64,000 nt of DNA from Iris pallida. Taxonomy: Eukaryota; Streptophyta; Magnoliopsida; Asparagales; Iridaceae. The DNA is taken from contig JANAVB010002199.1 in NCBI GenBank assembly GCA_029216955.1, positions 10,873,952-10,937,951 on the forward strand, in the 5' to 3' direction. The notes under the pieces were generated by a model. It was not told the DNA's origin, searched no databases, and saw nothing but the letters and a program-made list of their open reading frames with translations. This document shows, one piece after another, positions 11,433 to 23,697 of this stretch. The translations under genes were made by a program, and so were the position numbers. Within the stretch, counting starts at the first letter, position 1; every line of letters starts with the position of its first letter.

Positions 11433-12479
11433 ATCCTACCCACCTTATAAAAATTTCGTCCTCGAAATTAAAATGGTAGTAGTCCTTCTAGGTCAAACAC
11501 CCCACAATCAAAGTCTCAAACATACCGTCAGATAATCATATGCGTCTGTCCAAAATCATGTTGTCCAGAGTCTTCATCATGCTAGTGAGCAAGGCTACGA
11601 TAATCACAGAGTCCTTGACTAAGGTACGTACCCTTAGGTTTATGGTATTTAAAATTTTCGCATTGCCGCATGCGACGGCAAAAACCTTAAATTCCCATAC
11701 CCGAGAAATACATCCAAAATTTGACTATATGTCCTCACTATGCCAACTAACACGACCATCGAAGATTCTAGATCCCATGATTTAGGCGACCTAGCCCATA
11801 TGATTTATCTCAGAAGAAAATCAACATAACACCAAAAACAACAGGACAAAATTGATAAATCAACAAGGAACAGGGAGAATCGAATTTCAAGACAGCTATA
11901 AGAGGCAATTGCGAAAATGAAATCAAAAGAACGGAACCTGTAACTAGATCTCCAACGGCCTGTGCATCCTTGACTGTCCTGACGATAGCTCGCCCTGCTA
12001 GTTTCTCCCTAGTCGGCTGCTGATGCTGCATGAATCACCGCTGCTGAGAGAAGTCAGAAATGACGGGAAGAAAATCTCTGTACAGATAGAGGTGTACCTC
12101 CAATGTAACAGAAACGCCAACCTGAGTCGGCACAACAAGAGCTGCGGTCTCGAGGCCCTGATGAACAGGACGAGAGGTGGCCAGCCTCTCGATAGTATCC
12201 CCCGAACCGAAGTGATGAGATCGTATCTTCATAACCATCATGAAAACAGATCAAAACAAGAAGCAATTTCTGAGAATGAAGCAAAAATTCAAAGGAGAAC
12301 AGTTTATATCCAAGGGAAGTCAATAAGCAACAATTTTAGACAAAAGAATCGGATTAAGAGTTTTTCCTAATGTGATTGAGTACCTCCAAAAATATCCTAA
12401 TCCTACTGCAGGCTGTAGTGATACTCTAGTTCGAATACCACTACATAAACTCAACCTGCATGGGCCACCACTAAAAACG
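11433..12479 (-). pseudogene. Short internal region of the giant-LTR element with a possible protease relic
   Basis: In element sense the region starts with a 9-base spacer and TGGTGGCCCATGCAGG, a candidate primer site (about 12455-12470). The frame 12241 to 12035 ends at a TGA and continues in phase from 12031 to 11810. There, GRAIVRTVKDAQAVGDLVTGS followed by VLKFDSPCSLLI looks like the gypsy protease region, where functional copies have V-L-F-D-S-G-A-S. The glycine is lost (P), so the active site is broken. RT and integrase are absent. The left end carries the conserved FNFEDE-like reading and the purine-rich tract next to the LTR. The protease reading is my own weak match. Confidence 0.45.
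12455..12470 (-). other. Candidate primer-binding site, TGGTGGCCCATGCAGG
   Basis: It lies 9 nt from the 5' LTR end on the minus strand. The identical 16-mer, also at 9 nt, lies next to the right LTR of the other large-LTR element (near 46999-47013). It begins TGG as a tRNA-primed site should, but it is not the usual initiator-Met site TGGTATCAGAGC. Confidence 0.45.
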
Positions 12480-14055
12480 TGTCACGACCCGCACCCACTG
12501 TAAGGGTACGGGAACGTAACAGCGCCCAGCCTACGCCGCAGTGTCGGCGGTAGAACGCTGTTCTAGGTTATGATCTATAACTAGTACAACATGAATACTC
12601 TCCATAAGGAGACCAACATAGAGGTACAAGTCAATCACAATCTAGAGATAGAATATGGCACGATAAAATAGATAAGAGAATCCTCAACTGAGGTACAACA
12701 GAAACTAAAATACAAGTCTTATCATCTACCAGTCTCAACATCTAGAATATACAACTCAGAAAAATAAAGACAACAGCTAAAACATGGAAAGTAATAGTCT
12801 AAGCTATCTACACTAAGCAAGGGTATCATCCTCAGCAGCTGCCTGAACCTCCCCAGGGGTCCAGGTCACGAGTGTCATCTAGGCAAGCTCCAAGTAAGGG
12901 GGGTGCAGGGTTCCTCATCATCCTCTGTAAAATTTTCAATATGTCCAGTCAGGACGGGAGCGAGCACAGTACATCTTAACAGTTCATAGCAGGTTAGAAA
13001 ATATAATCATGCAGTAAAGTAAGATATAGATACTGAAGGAAATGCAGTATATAAACAGAGAGAGAAATGTAATAGAAATATCTACTATAAGTAGAGAGCT
13101 AATAGTGACTAGTGAGTCAGAGTAAAATATAAACATGTGAATGGCATAGGAGGTTCATGACTACAGCTAAGAGAGTGATTCATGACTACAGCTACTTGGA
13201 TAATATTCACATGTCTATTTCTACTCTCCCAACCCCAATCAATACACAAAGATCCGTTCAAGTTATGTTAAGGTTCGTGAAAACTTCACATGGCTCATAA
13301 AATGAGTGATACATGAAGGTGATTCATGGGGGCTCTGTGAACATAAGAGTACATGTGTCACAGGCGGTTCGTGAATCAGAGGAAGCATAGAGATACGTGA
13401 TGATTCGTGAAACGCACAAAACATGTTGTATCTGATGCTCCCGAGGGGGATAACATCTCATGAAAGGATCTATATAGTACCAATCTGTGTGACCAACGTG
13501 ACAGTATCAAGTAAAGTAATTTAAAGCAGGAAAATAATTCTAAACAGGATATGAAATGATCAGAGAATGTACTCGCCTCGTATCTGAATGTCTGTAGTAA
13601 ATGTACTGTCCGAGATGAGGTGTCTGACTCCTAGTTAGAGCAACACAAGTCAAGATGTACACAGGGAATGATAAATATAATCTATAATGCATCTGCATGC
13701 TGTCTAGGTTAAACTAGACTAAAGTCAACGCTTGGTCAACTCCAGTCAACTAGACTAGTCAAACTAGGTCAACTAGGTCAAATCCTAGCCCAACAAGTCT
13801 AATAAGTCTCACTAGGCCTAACCAAGCCTAGTCTAGCAATCACACACCAATCACAAGGCTATACAGGCCAAACACAAGCCATCACATTTCAATATTATAC
13901 ATAAGAGAAAGGAAGCTAACATGTAAAGCTATGTGTGTGTGTGTGAACATGGAGGTGTACATGAAAAGAGAATTCAACACTAGGCCCTATATCGCATATA
14001 TGTATATATAACTATAGGAAAACTCTATTTACCACATTAACACATTTAGCCAAGT

Positions 14056-14058
14056 ATA

Positions 14059-14141
<83 letters not shown>

Positions 14142-14148
14142 TAGAGAA
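14056..14148. repeat. (AT)n(AG)n microsatellite in the right LTR
   Basis: This is the counterpart of the tract at 7857-7936, with about 33 AT units and a short interrupted AG run. Confidence 0.95.
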
Positions 14149-15899
14149 GAGCATGTGTATGTGTTCATGGGTGTGTGTGTGTGTCATGAAAGTGCACAAG
14201 AACATGTGTGTGTTATCATGGAATGAGTGTTAGGCAATGTGTGAGTGAGAGTGTCAATGAGTGAGGGTGTGAGGGTAAGTTGTAGACTAAGGTGTGGATA
14301 TGCAATGTGTCATAGAAATTTAAGTGACACTGTCTAGTGTCAATGTTGCTTGGTGTGTGTGTTGATATACATGTTATAGGAATAGTGAATGGTACAAATC
14401 CTAATTCAGTTTTCTGTGGAAGAAAAGGAAAACAGTTCATGGTGTCATTTGTGCATGTACCACATGCTATCAGTTAGATGAAAACTCAAACCCAATGCAA
14501 TTATGAAAACTAATTTCCTATGCCAATCATAAACCCAAATATAAGTTATTCTGATATATATAACATCACAACTAAATCACAAAATAGTTAGATATACATG
14601 AACTTTCAGAAAACCAAATGACATTTTGGGTATGTTCCTGTTTTTGTGACAGGAATTTAGTGGCATGTGTTCTCAGGAATCATGTTTTAGTCTCTAATTA
14701 ACAGTGTTATATATGAAGGGGATCATATCCATGTGATAGGTTCTCAGATTGTATGGCAGGGTGCACCATGGAGTCTCAGGTTACATATCAAGTAAACTCA
14801 GTGAACTAAGCAATCTCAGGTTTCGAGAACTGTGGGATCAATAGTTTCAAAGATAACTCGGTTTGTACATTAAGCCATAATGCAAATCAACTTAGCTTTA
14901 AAAATAGGAATTAAGGTTAGAATGAAAACTCAGGAAAATGTATGCTCAGGCATTGGAAAAATATTGATAGGAATATTAAATCAAAATCAGTTTTAAAGGG
15001 AGCCCAACTCAGTGAGTTTTCTCAAACTCTGCTAATAGTCTCAATATGATGGGTTAATCCCAGTTATGTTGTATCATTCAAAACCATTAAGCTTAGTTAA
15101 GTAGGAAAATCAATATGACATTGAACCAAACCATCATTAGGAAAATACCATATTCTCCAACCCTCAAGCCTTGCAATGAGACATGTGTGCATAGGGTGTG
15201 TCATCACTGTGATTTCAGGAATGGTAATGATAGGGTAAATAGTTCATATGTGTGTACATGAGTGACAACAAGTGTGTGGCAATCGTTTCAGTCCAAAATT
15301 GGACAGTGAGTGATAGGCTCAGATTTTAGCAATAGGCAAAACATTTTAGAAGCCCAGGTTTATCCTAACATCATACAACTCAGTTTTAAGTATCTAAGTA
15401 TCCATTTAAAACAGTCCAAAACATCCCAACAACTCTATATCACACATAAACCAATTTAACAAGTCCTCACTTGCAAATTCAGATTTCAGTTTTAAACAAC
15501 AATTCAAGAAATAGCATTAACCCAACTTCATTCAGATTTTAGGTTCAAATAACAATGAATATAGGCTCAGTTATTAAGAACTATTTAAAGAAAACAGTCC
15601 ACACTATAAATCACTCCTATTGAATCAATTCACAATCAAAACAGTCCAATTTAGACACACACTTAGAAAACACATGGGAGAACATATTAGAGTCTTAGTT
15701 ACAAGTAATTAACAATATTAAATGGGTTTAAAAGATTGCTAAAATTCGTTTTTAGAAAACTGGACAGAACATGATATAGGCTGATACATTGGTATTCAGA
15801 AAAATGGGAAATGAGAAAATAACAATGAAAATCAATTTAAAATGGGAATTTAATGGTTGGTAATAGATAAATATATTGTACACATGCTACACAAGTGGT

Positions 15900-16725
15900 T
15901 TGTGTCCACAAAAGTGGACACAAACGTGTCCAACAAAATTAAATACAAAACAGTGCACAAAACTGTGCAACACAGAATCAAGCATCGTGCACGTGTTCAC
16001 CTAGGTCTAGGACACGACACAGGCGTCCACGTGTCTCGTGGTCACGTGTCCAGGTTCACCTAGGGTTAGGGTACGTGTCCAACACCCTGATACGTGGCCA
16101 CGTGTCGTATAGAAAGGACACGAGACGTGTATCAGAGACCTAAAATCATACATTCAGACCGCATCGTGCACGCAGTCGAGTGTCTCGTGCTCACGACACA
16201 GGACACGACACACCACGTGCTCGTGTCCATGTGTATGCCAAGTGATGGGCTACACGCTCGTGTCACCATGAGGTGTCCACGTGGCGTGTCCGTGCGACAT
16301 GACACGCTCGAAGTTGGTTCTGTGCGTGTGTGCACTGTCAGTGCACGACCAGTGCACGTGTCCTCGTGTCTTCGATACGACACGAGGTGTCGTGAGATTT
16401 TGGGGAAGTGTACGCAGACAGTGCCCCTAGGTGCTGACCAAAATTGGTCGTGTCTCGTGTCGTGTCCAGTGAGAACTGGACACGAGGTAGCAGGACAGTG
16501 TGTGTGGGTGTGCACAGCGTGTTCGTGTCCAATTTGGACACGGACACGACACAGTCTCGTGCTCAGTGTTAGGGTTCTGTGATCTACACCTATAGGGCTA
16601 GAAATTTGTTCAAATAGTTTTCAAAAATAACAACATTTAATTCACTGTGGCAAATCATCAAACACATAGGTGTATCCATTGATACGTGTCCGATACGAAT
16701 ACGTATTGGACACAAAACCTAACAA
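15900..16725. repeat. CGTGTCC/GGACACG-rich block of the right LTR
   Basis: It matches 9690-10515 with scattered transitions that break individual CGTGTC motifs (for example GACATGACACG near 16300). Confidence 0.75.
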
Positions 16726-17655
16726 TGCCTATACCAACAGAGAGAGGACACCTAGGGCTTCCTATCCATGCAAAGAAATCGAGATTTGGTGGAGGGAATA
16801 GAGAGTTACCTATGTGTGTTCCTTCACAAGGAAAAGCTCCAAAAGTGAGATCTCCTCAAGCTAGCCAATGGCTCCAAATTGTATCAAACCTGAGAATAGC
16901 CTCCACCAACAGTAGCGGAACACTAATTAGGTTACAATGGAAGAAGTTTCAATGAAAATGGACCAATATTGAATAAACTATGAAGAATTTTCAATGGAGA
17001 ACAAACCTTTCCTTAGAAAATGGGGGGGAGAATGAATAAAGAGGAGGCACAAACTTTGAGAGAGGCTTTATAGGAAGGGGGAGAATCCCTAGGCTGGTCA
17101 TAATTGCTAGGTTTAGGGTTTTGGGGATGAATCTAATGGCTCTCATTCCATCTAGCCTATTTAATGGCCTAAAATCTAGGTTTTCTTTCTAGTCAAGTTG
17201 CATCCTATTCATTCCAACTAATCATGACTTAAGCCAACTAACAAATTCTAACTAGACTCAATATGGCTCACTAGGCTAGCTATGACTAATCTAGGTTAGG
17301 CTAATCTAAACCACATGGAGATTAATAAAATAATATTTAAATCACACCATTCAAATAAATCATTTTAAATTCCAAATAATATATATTAAATTCAAATATT
17401 TCAAAAATGACAAAAATACCCTCAAACAAAATGATAAATGAAAATACCCTAATCACATGGCTAAGCTCTAGGGCCGACAGTCTCTAAGGTTACACTATCA
17501 AAACACCAAAATCATAAGTCATGAATTTTAATAGTTTAAAAAAATAATAAATAAATCACTAATAATCATAATATGAAATAAATATCAATAAATAATAATT
17601 ATATTTACAAAATTTCAAAATTATTCTCATCTGGAAAACTGGGTGTTACAGACTC

Positions 17656-17781
17656 TATGCAATATTTTAATGAAGCAAAATAAAGAAAAGTAAAATAAGC
17701 AAAAGTGGACTCCCTCACACAACCAATGTGGGACTAAACTTGAGCTTTTGCTTTGTGTAAAAAGTGTACACACGGCCAACA
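17656..17781 (-). mobile_element. Second segment (element-sense start) of the split Copia LTR
   Basis: After the GACTC duplication the host Copia LTR resumes. On the minus strand it begins TGTTGGCCGTGTGTACAC at 17781 and contains GTTTAGTCCCACATTGG, a sequence typical near the start of plant Copia LTRs. Confidence 0.55.
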
Positions 17782-18927
17782 CTATACATATTACTGTTGT
17801 GTTAGGGACTCATAAAGGAATACATGTAGGATTCCTTAGCACAAATGGAAAGGGGGTATTCAAGTATCTATTACGGTAGACTGTTAGGCGATAATTAATT
17901 TCTAAAACTATTCTCTAGGTTCTGTGGACACGGGCTCTATATCGGTTCCTTCTTCCTTTCAGCTTCCGGATCCAGGCAAGTATACTTTGCCACTACATTA
18001 TTGTAATTTAAATTTTAGTTCATGCTCTGCTACTTTACTACTATATTACACCTGTACGTCCGAGCATGAGATGTTACGTAGACGTAGGACGCGTGCTCCA
18101 GCATCCGACTGATCATCAGAGCGACCGGGACGGGTGACGGCATAGTTCATGCTAGTATTTTATCATTTTATATTGGACTTCATATTATGTATTGAGCGTG
18201 TCGAGGAGTCGTCGCGTGTAGTACATTGGGCGAGGAGGACAGTCACTAGACGGAGGAGCTACCTGTAGCGTTCACTTTAGATCTTGCTGCATGCTGGTGC
18301 CTCGGAGGAGATCCACTGCAATGTTCCCCTTAGAGAGAGCATCATTCGTCGAACATTGTCTTCACTGCATTTACACTTAGTTGATAGAACACCATCCTCT
18401 CTTTACTTATATTGTAGTACGACTCTTATATTATGTATCTTGTTATGTCCCTATGAGGACCTGGTCTCTTTCCAGGCTTAGCTGAGGACGAGTACGAGCA
18501 GATTTACGGACCGGCCCTGATACTAGATTCGAGGACGAGGAGATATCCCCAAGAGAGCACATCTGATCTTGCGTACGGTACTATCTTAGAAGCAATCTTT
18601 CATTTGGTGTCTGTATCTAGTTATCGTACTTTCTGTACTTCCTTTTAGTACTTCATGTCAGGATATTTAAGTAGTGGATTTGTCACCACCAACTTTATAC
18701 TCCTTATGGTTTTGTATGACTTATTTCTGATCACATGACCTTATCATGTTCAGATTAGTTTTCGTTTATTCTGTGGATGAGATTAGCATACATGTGGCTA
18801 TGATATTGTTTAGATACACGATATATGTATTTGGGGATTCCATTAAATTGAAAAAATCCTCTAGAACGTATCTGCTGGTCATTGTTATGTAGCTTGGTCC
18901 CGAGTATTTTGGGACTGGGACGTAACA
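17782..18927 (+). mobile_element. Probable diverged Ty3-type LTR fragment
   Basis: No protein-coding frame of note is present. The end TTGGGACTGGGACGTAACA (18909-18927) looks like an LTR terminus. The stretch near 18670-18720 (GTCACCACCAACTTTATACTCC) resembles the plus-oriented LTR at 1-346 near 200-235. A purine-rich GAGGAG region (18190-18320, 18480-18550) resembles leader or U5 sequence. No flanking duplication or partner LTR was found, so the limits are approximate. Confidence 0.35.
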
Positions 18928-20254
18928 AAACAGTTCTGCTAAACCAATAGAACCTTACGAAGATTAAAAAAAAAAGAGTAGTACAAATTAAATAGCCAAA
19001 ATTACACAAAAAAAGCATAAGAAAATAGTTATGAAACGATCGAAATTCAACCCAAAAAATCCTTTGCTATCAAAAAAAAAAAAAACTCAGGTGGGTGTAG
19101 TCATTGAAATAGATGAAGCTGTTATTGGGGCACTTAAAGATGAACTAGCAGCAATAGCTTTCAATGCCCACAATGGTCCTGCAGAGGTGATTTCGGCTCA
19201 AGATCATATTTTTTCTTTCGGCTCAAGATCATATCATCATATATCTTTACTGATAATGTTACCCACATTGTAAAATTAATTTTTGTTACATTGTTCTTCT
19301 TTCATCTTTTGATTTAGAGTTATTTAATTATAAATATATCATATTAGGTAGTTAAATGCTTAGTTAAGTTTTTCAATAATTAATGGAATATTTAGATAGT
19401 TATTTAGATTTTTTATTAATTTTTAAATTTATTTAAATGATGATATACATACGACTTATACGGCTCATTTTTGAACCGTTTTCGAGTCGTATTATAATAG
19501 TAGAGATGTCGTGTCATTGTCATCCTACCTAATTCAAATTTAAATGAAATTCAAATCTAACTAAATTCTAAATAAAATTTGACTTTTGATTTAGTCTAGT
19601 CCTCTGCTATTATTTTGGTCTTTGATGATTTCATGACTCGGTGATTCACGCAAGTTGGAAGTAAGCTGATGGTTATTCACTTCAGTTTGGTTTATTTACC
19701 AGTTGTAAAACTCGATGTATTAGTTTTATTCACTTCAGTTTTGGTTTCTCCAAACCGTCTTCTAAATTTTTGATATTTGAGACGGATTCTAAAAATGATG
19801 TCCTCAAAACTTAATTTACATATAATATATTTTTTCATAGACGGTGATATAATAGTGTTATCAACAAAGATTCAAAAAATAAAATAATAAATATTATATT
19901 ATATCCAAAATGATATATGTCATAATGAAATACAAATAAAACTGAAGGTTCTCCAAACCAAAAAAATAAAAATAAAACCTAAATATCTATATTTAAGAAT
20001 AAAATTGTAAGTTATTTTGTTGTTCAATTAACTCCAAGAAATACAGAGAGACTGAATTGACAATGACAAAAAGATAGAGGAGATTGAGAGCAATGGAAGG
20101 TAAGAATTTTGGCAGCTAGTACACAATTTTTTTTTACTCATATTAATTGACTTGTCTCTTGGTATTATAATATATGACATTTAGATATTGTGTAACAAAA
20201 AAACTTCTTACATGACTAAAAGGATTGGTATAAGTATGTTGGACTTTGGTTCAA
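18928..20254. other. AT-rich intergenic stretch with one exon-like segment
   Basis: The stretch is mostly AT-rich and featureless. A frame at 19031-19273 (80 codons) contains the ordinary-looking peptide VGVVIEIDEAVIGALKDEL followed by AAIAFNAHNGPAE (19090-19190). It could be one exon of a lost gene. I do not recognise it, and the frame starts in a poly-A run and ends in AT-rich sequence. Confidence 0.35.
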
Positions 20255-20976
20255 GGGTAAATTGCAAAAAACCCCTCGTTAAATATGCGCCTTTTGCACT
20301 AAAAGACCCCATGCTCTTAAAATTCCCAAAAGTATGAAATATGCTCATTTTGCCCCCAAATGACAATTTTACCCCTTCCTTCCCCCTCCTTCTTCGGCTG
20401 TTTGGCTGTGTTCGCCGGCGAGGAGGAGGAGGGGGGTGCGCTCGCCGGCGACGGAGGCGGAGGGGGGGTCGGGGGGTCGCTCGCCGGCGAGGAGGAGCAG
20501 GGGGGTCGGGGCCGGGAGGGAGCGGGGGGGTCGGGGCCGGCGAAGGAGGAGGAGGGGGGGTCGAGGCCGGCGAGGGAGGAGGAGGGGGGGTCGAGGCCGG
20601 CGAGGGAGGAGGAGGGGGGGTTGGTCGGGGGAGAGCTCGCCGGCGAGGAGGGTGGGGCTGGGGGCTCGCCGGCGAGGGGGGGGGGATCGGGGGGGTCGGG
20701 GGTGCTGGGGGATCGCCGGCGAGGGGGGGGTCGGGGGGGGCCGGGGGTTCGCCGGCGATGGGGGGGTCGGGGGGGCTGGGGGCTCGCCGGCGCCGTCGCC
20801 GCCTGAGGGGTTAGAGGGGGACAGGGGTATTTTAGGTATAAAATTTTTAAATTTTGGCTGGAGGGGCCTAATCGAGCGGATTTATAATCTAAGGAGGGGT
20901 AAACTGCCAAAAAATTCTAAAAGGTCTTTCTACGCAAAAGGCACATATTTAATGAGGGGTTTTTTGTAATTTACCC
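20255..20976. mobile_element. TIR DNA element with a GC-rich core
   Basis: The ends are imperfect inverted repeats of about 60 bp: GGGTAAATTGCAAAAAACCC at 20255 and, reversed, GGGTAAATTACAAAAAACCC ending at 20976. Each is followed by a region reading CCTCRTTAAATATGYGCCTTTTGC. This terminus is widespread in plant Mutator-like or MITE families. No clear target duplication is visible. The core (20400-20810) is extremely GC-rich, with GCCGGCGAGG-type units of about 33 bp repeated two to three times near 20535-20620. Long frames on both strands are compositional artefacts of the core. Confidence 0.75.
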
Positions 20977-22368
20977 TACATTAAATAATATTGAAAAATA
21001 TTGTACCCTCTAAAATATGTTGGACCTTGGTTCAAAAGTATGTTGGACTCATGGGCCTCATATAGCATATGAGACTAGATCTATACTATGTTAGCATAAT
21101 TAGGTGGGCAAAAGCGAATTAACATATAAATTGGGGGGTGGGGGGTTATATTTAGGTAAAGATAATCTTATTTATGCCTCCTAACAAAAAAGTAAATTTT
21201 AAAGGACTATTGTTGGGGTTAGTCCTTAGAGGACTTTGGTCCCACTGTTCCATTTTTGAACATATTTTATGTGTTTCTATTTTAACATTTGTGTATTCAT
21301 TTATTGGCTTGTACACATGGAATGTGTTAGCTCAAGTGGTATGTTTGTGGATTTAATTTTTCAGTGGCCAATGTCTAAATTTAACAACAATCGTCTGTTT
21401 TGTCACCATTTATTGGAAAATTCCTTTGGATCTAGGCTTCGACTTGGACGATTGCAAATGACACAAAGCAGCACCTCTCGCATGAAGTACATTCACATTG
21501 GGCTCAGAGATGGCGCTTCTTGTGCAATAGCCTCATGTGCAGTGCCCTCCTGGATAGCCTGCATGCAACTTAGTGGTAGTCTTATGACCAGCAAGCTGGG
21601 TAGTTTCGTGTTAGCTAGCACCGAAGATAGATAACCTCTCGTGCTGGCAGCTCCACAATGCGGCTGCTAGGATACACAATTGCTCTGCAGTTTGCGATGG
21701 CTGGTTGCATTTTGTTTTGCTAGCATGGTTGCAGGCTATTAGTAAGTTGTCACGCATAGATTTTGCGGAATTAAAAATTTGCCACGAGCGTGATGTCATA
21801 CAAATCTAATTATACTTGAACAAGGCAAGAATGTGCACATGTATTAAACCATATGAAAATATAAGGTTGAAGCAAACATTTTAAGCAGAAAGTTGAAGAC
21901 ACGGTATAGGAAGAAATTGCTCTTTTATTCATTTTTTTTGCAACTGATTACAACTTTTCATAAAATAACTAAAATTGCCAACTTGACTTACAATATATCA
22001 TACACAAACCTTAAGAACATGGTACAACTATAATTATATAATCTACGTGTGAAATGCTTGTTGGTGATATCGTAAAAAGGGGATTTCGAATTACGTTGAC
22101 GTACGCAATACTAGGAAGGTTTTTTTTTTCTCTTGTTGATTCAATCAGTTATTTCTACCCTAGTCCTAAGGAGTAGATCGTGCTTGACCAACTACGTTAA
22201 ATATTGCATGTTTGTCCGTGTTACTAATGTTCACAATGTCGTGCTTTGTTATTCTCATCGTCGAAAGGTGTATGAGCTTCTATGTGTCGCACAAGAACTT
22301 TTTTTTTTTTTGAAAATCAGTAAAAAAAAAATGGGACTTCTGAAAATGAGTGGAATGTTTTTTAATTT
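20977..22368. other. AT-rich intergenic stretch, no recognisable gene
   Basis: The left edge repeats ATGTTGGACYTTGGTTCAA, which occurs before the TIR element (20237) and again at about 21018. The stretch 21420-21830 is more balanced in composition and may be an old element relic, but no domain could be read on either strand. Confidence 0.4.
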
Positions 22369-22640
22369 GCTTAGCAAACTTAAACTGGATTTATATATCA
22401 AACTGTTTAGAGAGTGTATAAAATTGCTTATCATGGTTGCTTCTGTTTTTTTAAAGCTTAGCAAACTTAAACCAGATTTTATGTATCAAATGGTTTAGAA
22501 TGGGTTTAAAATTGTTTATCATGGTTGCTCTGCTCCTTTTAAAAAAAAAGCTTAGCAAACTTACACCAGATTTTATATATCAAACTGTTTATAGCAGGTT
22601 TAAAATTGTATATCATGGTTGCTTATGCTTTTTTTGTCTT
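22369..22640. repeat. Three tandem copies of an 87-94-bp unit
   Basis: GCTTAGCAAACTTA occurs at 22369, 22456 and 22550. Each is followed by a sequence like CCAGATTTTATRTATCAAAC and then ATTGTTTATCATGGTTGCT. The copies are diverged and spaced by T- or A-runs of variable length. The frames through them are not conserved. Confidence 0.8.
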
Positions 22641-22728
22641 TTAAAAAAAAATACCAAGTTTTATTTTATAATAACTTCTAAAAATCATTGGAAGGTTGCT
22701 TTGACAAGTTGTTTATGTTGCTACTTTT

Positions 22729-23041
22729 AGCGACATGTCTATTGTGGCCGTTTCTACTTATTTTTTGGGATATTTTAACAAATCTCTCCATTCAAAATAT
22801 AGAAACTAGCATATACCTTCACTATTAAAAAAAAAACTAGAAAATGCCTCCATTCCCTTGTAAACCAGCCAAAATTTTGGTTAAATAGTGGGGGTATATC
22901 TTAAAATTTTATTTGTTCCATACAAAGGAATGGGAAAATTTGCTATTTTTTTAAAAAAAAGTAGAGTTATATGCTAGTTTCTATCTTTTGAATGGATGCA
23001 TTTACTAAAATATCCCTTAAGTAGCGGTCATAAAAATCGCT
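22729..23041. mobile_element. MITE-like inverted-repeat element (about 313 bp)
   Basis: The inner arms at 22767-22815 and 22968-23016 are near-complementary over about 49 bp (GGGATATTTTARYAAAT, then CCATTCAAAAKATAGAAAC). They continue outwards to a weaker arm, AGCGAC...CTACTTA on the left and TAAGTAGCGG...TCGCT on the right. No coding sequence or clear target duplication is seen. Confidence 0.6.
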
Positions 23042-23629
23042 TGGTAACTTATTGATTTTTCTAAAATTAGTTCAATTTCGGATTAACTTTTTAAAACATG
23101 TGTTTTTAAAAGTTGTTCATGTCGAAAAGCATCAACAAAATAAAAGGAGGTCTGGCTTGGAATTGTTTATTATGACTACTGTTACTTGTTTTTGTAAAAA
23201 CAATAGTTTCAAAATTTGTTTTGTAACAGAAGCTTATCAAAAACATATCGAAAAGCTACTTCAATTTTGGGATTGTTTCTAAAAGCTGTTAGGATTCTGC
23301 TGTGAGGCTTGGTTCTACATAGTTTTAACTTATCAAAAGTTGCAGTTTACGTTGATCAAAGCTACTTTCAAAGTTATTTGGTAAATATACGATGAAAGTT
23401 GTTGTAAAAAAAGGTGTTTGGTAAAATTCGTATTACAGTTATGAAATTATTGAAAGTGACAAAACTACTAAGGATAGACAGTGAAGATTTGAAAAAACAA
23501 TAAGAGAAATTTTAAATTGCACCACACTTGTTTTATCACAATTTAAGGTTCACATCACTTAAAAGATAAATTTTGAGTTTTGAGTTACACCACACTTGTT
23601 TCCCGTAAGTTAAGTACCGTACCAGAAGG

Positions 23630-23631
<2 letters not shown>
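23042..23631. other. AT-rich intergenic stretch
   Basis: Nothing recognisable was found. The frame at 23052-23282 is short, AT-driven and matches no family I know. Confidence 0.4.

Positions 23632-23694
<63 letters not shown>
23632..23694. repeat. (TA)n microsatellite
   Basis: About 30 uninterrupted TA units end directly at the start of a GC-rich segment. Confidence 0.97.

Positions 23695-23697
<3 letters not shown>

Larger units (their letters stand above)
6277..17650 (-). mobile_element. Complete non-autonomous Ty3-type element with giant LTRs (LARD-like)
   Basis: Two direct repeats of about 5.16 kb (6277-11432 and 12480-17650) flank only 1047 bp. Both begin TGTCACGACC and end TGTTACA. 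The insertion is bounded by a perfect 5-bp target duplication, GACTC, at 6272-6276 and 17651-17655, inside a Copia LTR. In element sense (minus) the 5' LTR is the right one. Next to the left LTR, the internal side reads AATTTCGAGGACGAAAT and a purine-rich stretch, the usual 3' end of plant chromovirus-type elements. By eye the LTRs differ by about 2% over their first 600 bp. No gag, RT or integrase is present, so it must use enzymes from elsewhere. Confidence 0.92.
12480..17650 (-). repeat. 5' LTR (right copy) of the 11.4-kb element
   Basis: The LTR is 5171 bp and collinear with the left copy. It includes the hairpin (12531-12553), the dinucleotide tract (14056-14148), the CGTGTCC-rich block (about 15900-16725) and the TATA-like site near 17064-17073. 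Small substitutions and indels separate the copies; many are C/T or G/A changes, for example in CGTGTC motifs. Confidence 0.92.

Noticed and set aside
20317..20910. Proline-rich 197-codon frame and overlapping plus-strand Gly-rich frames
   Set aside because: All arise from the GC-rich core of the TIR element and have no domain or codon signature.
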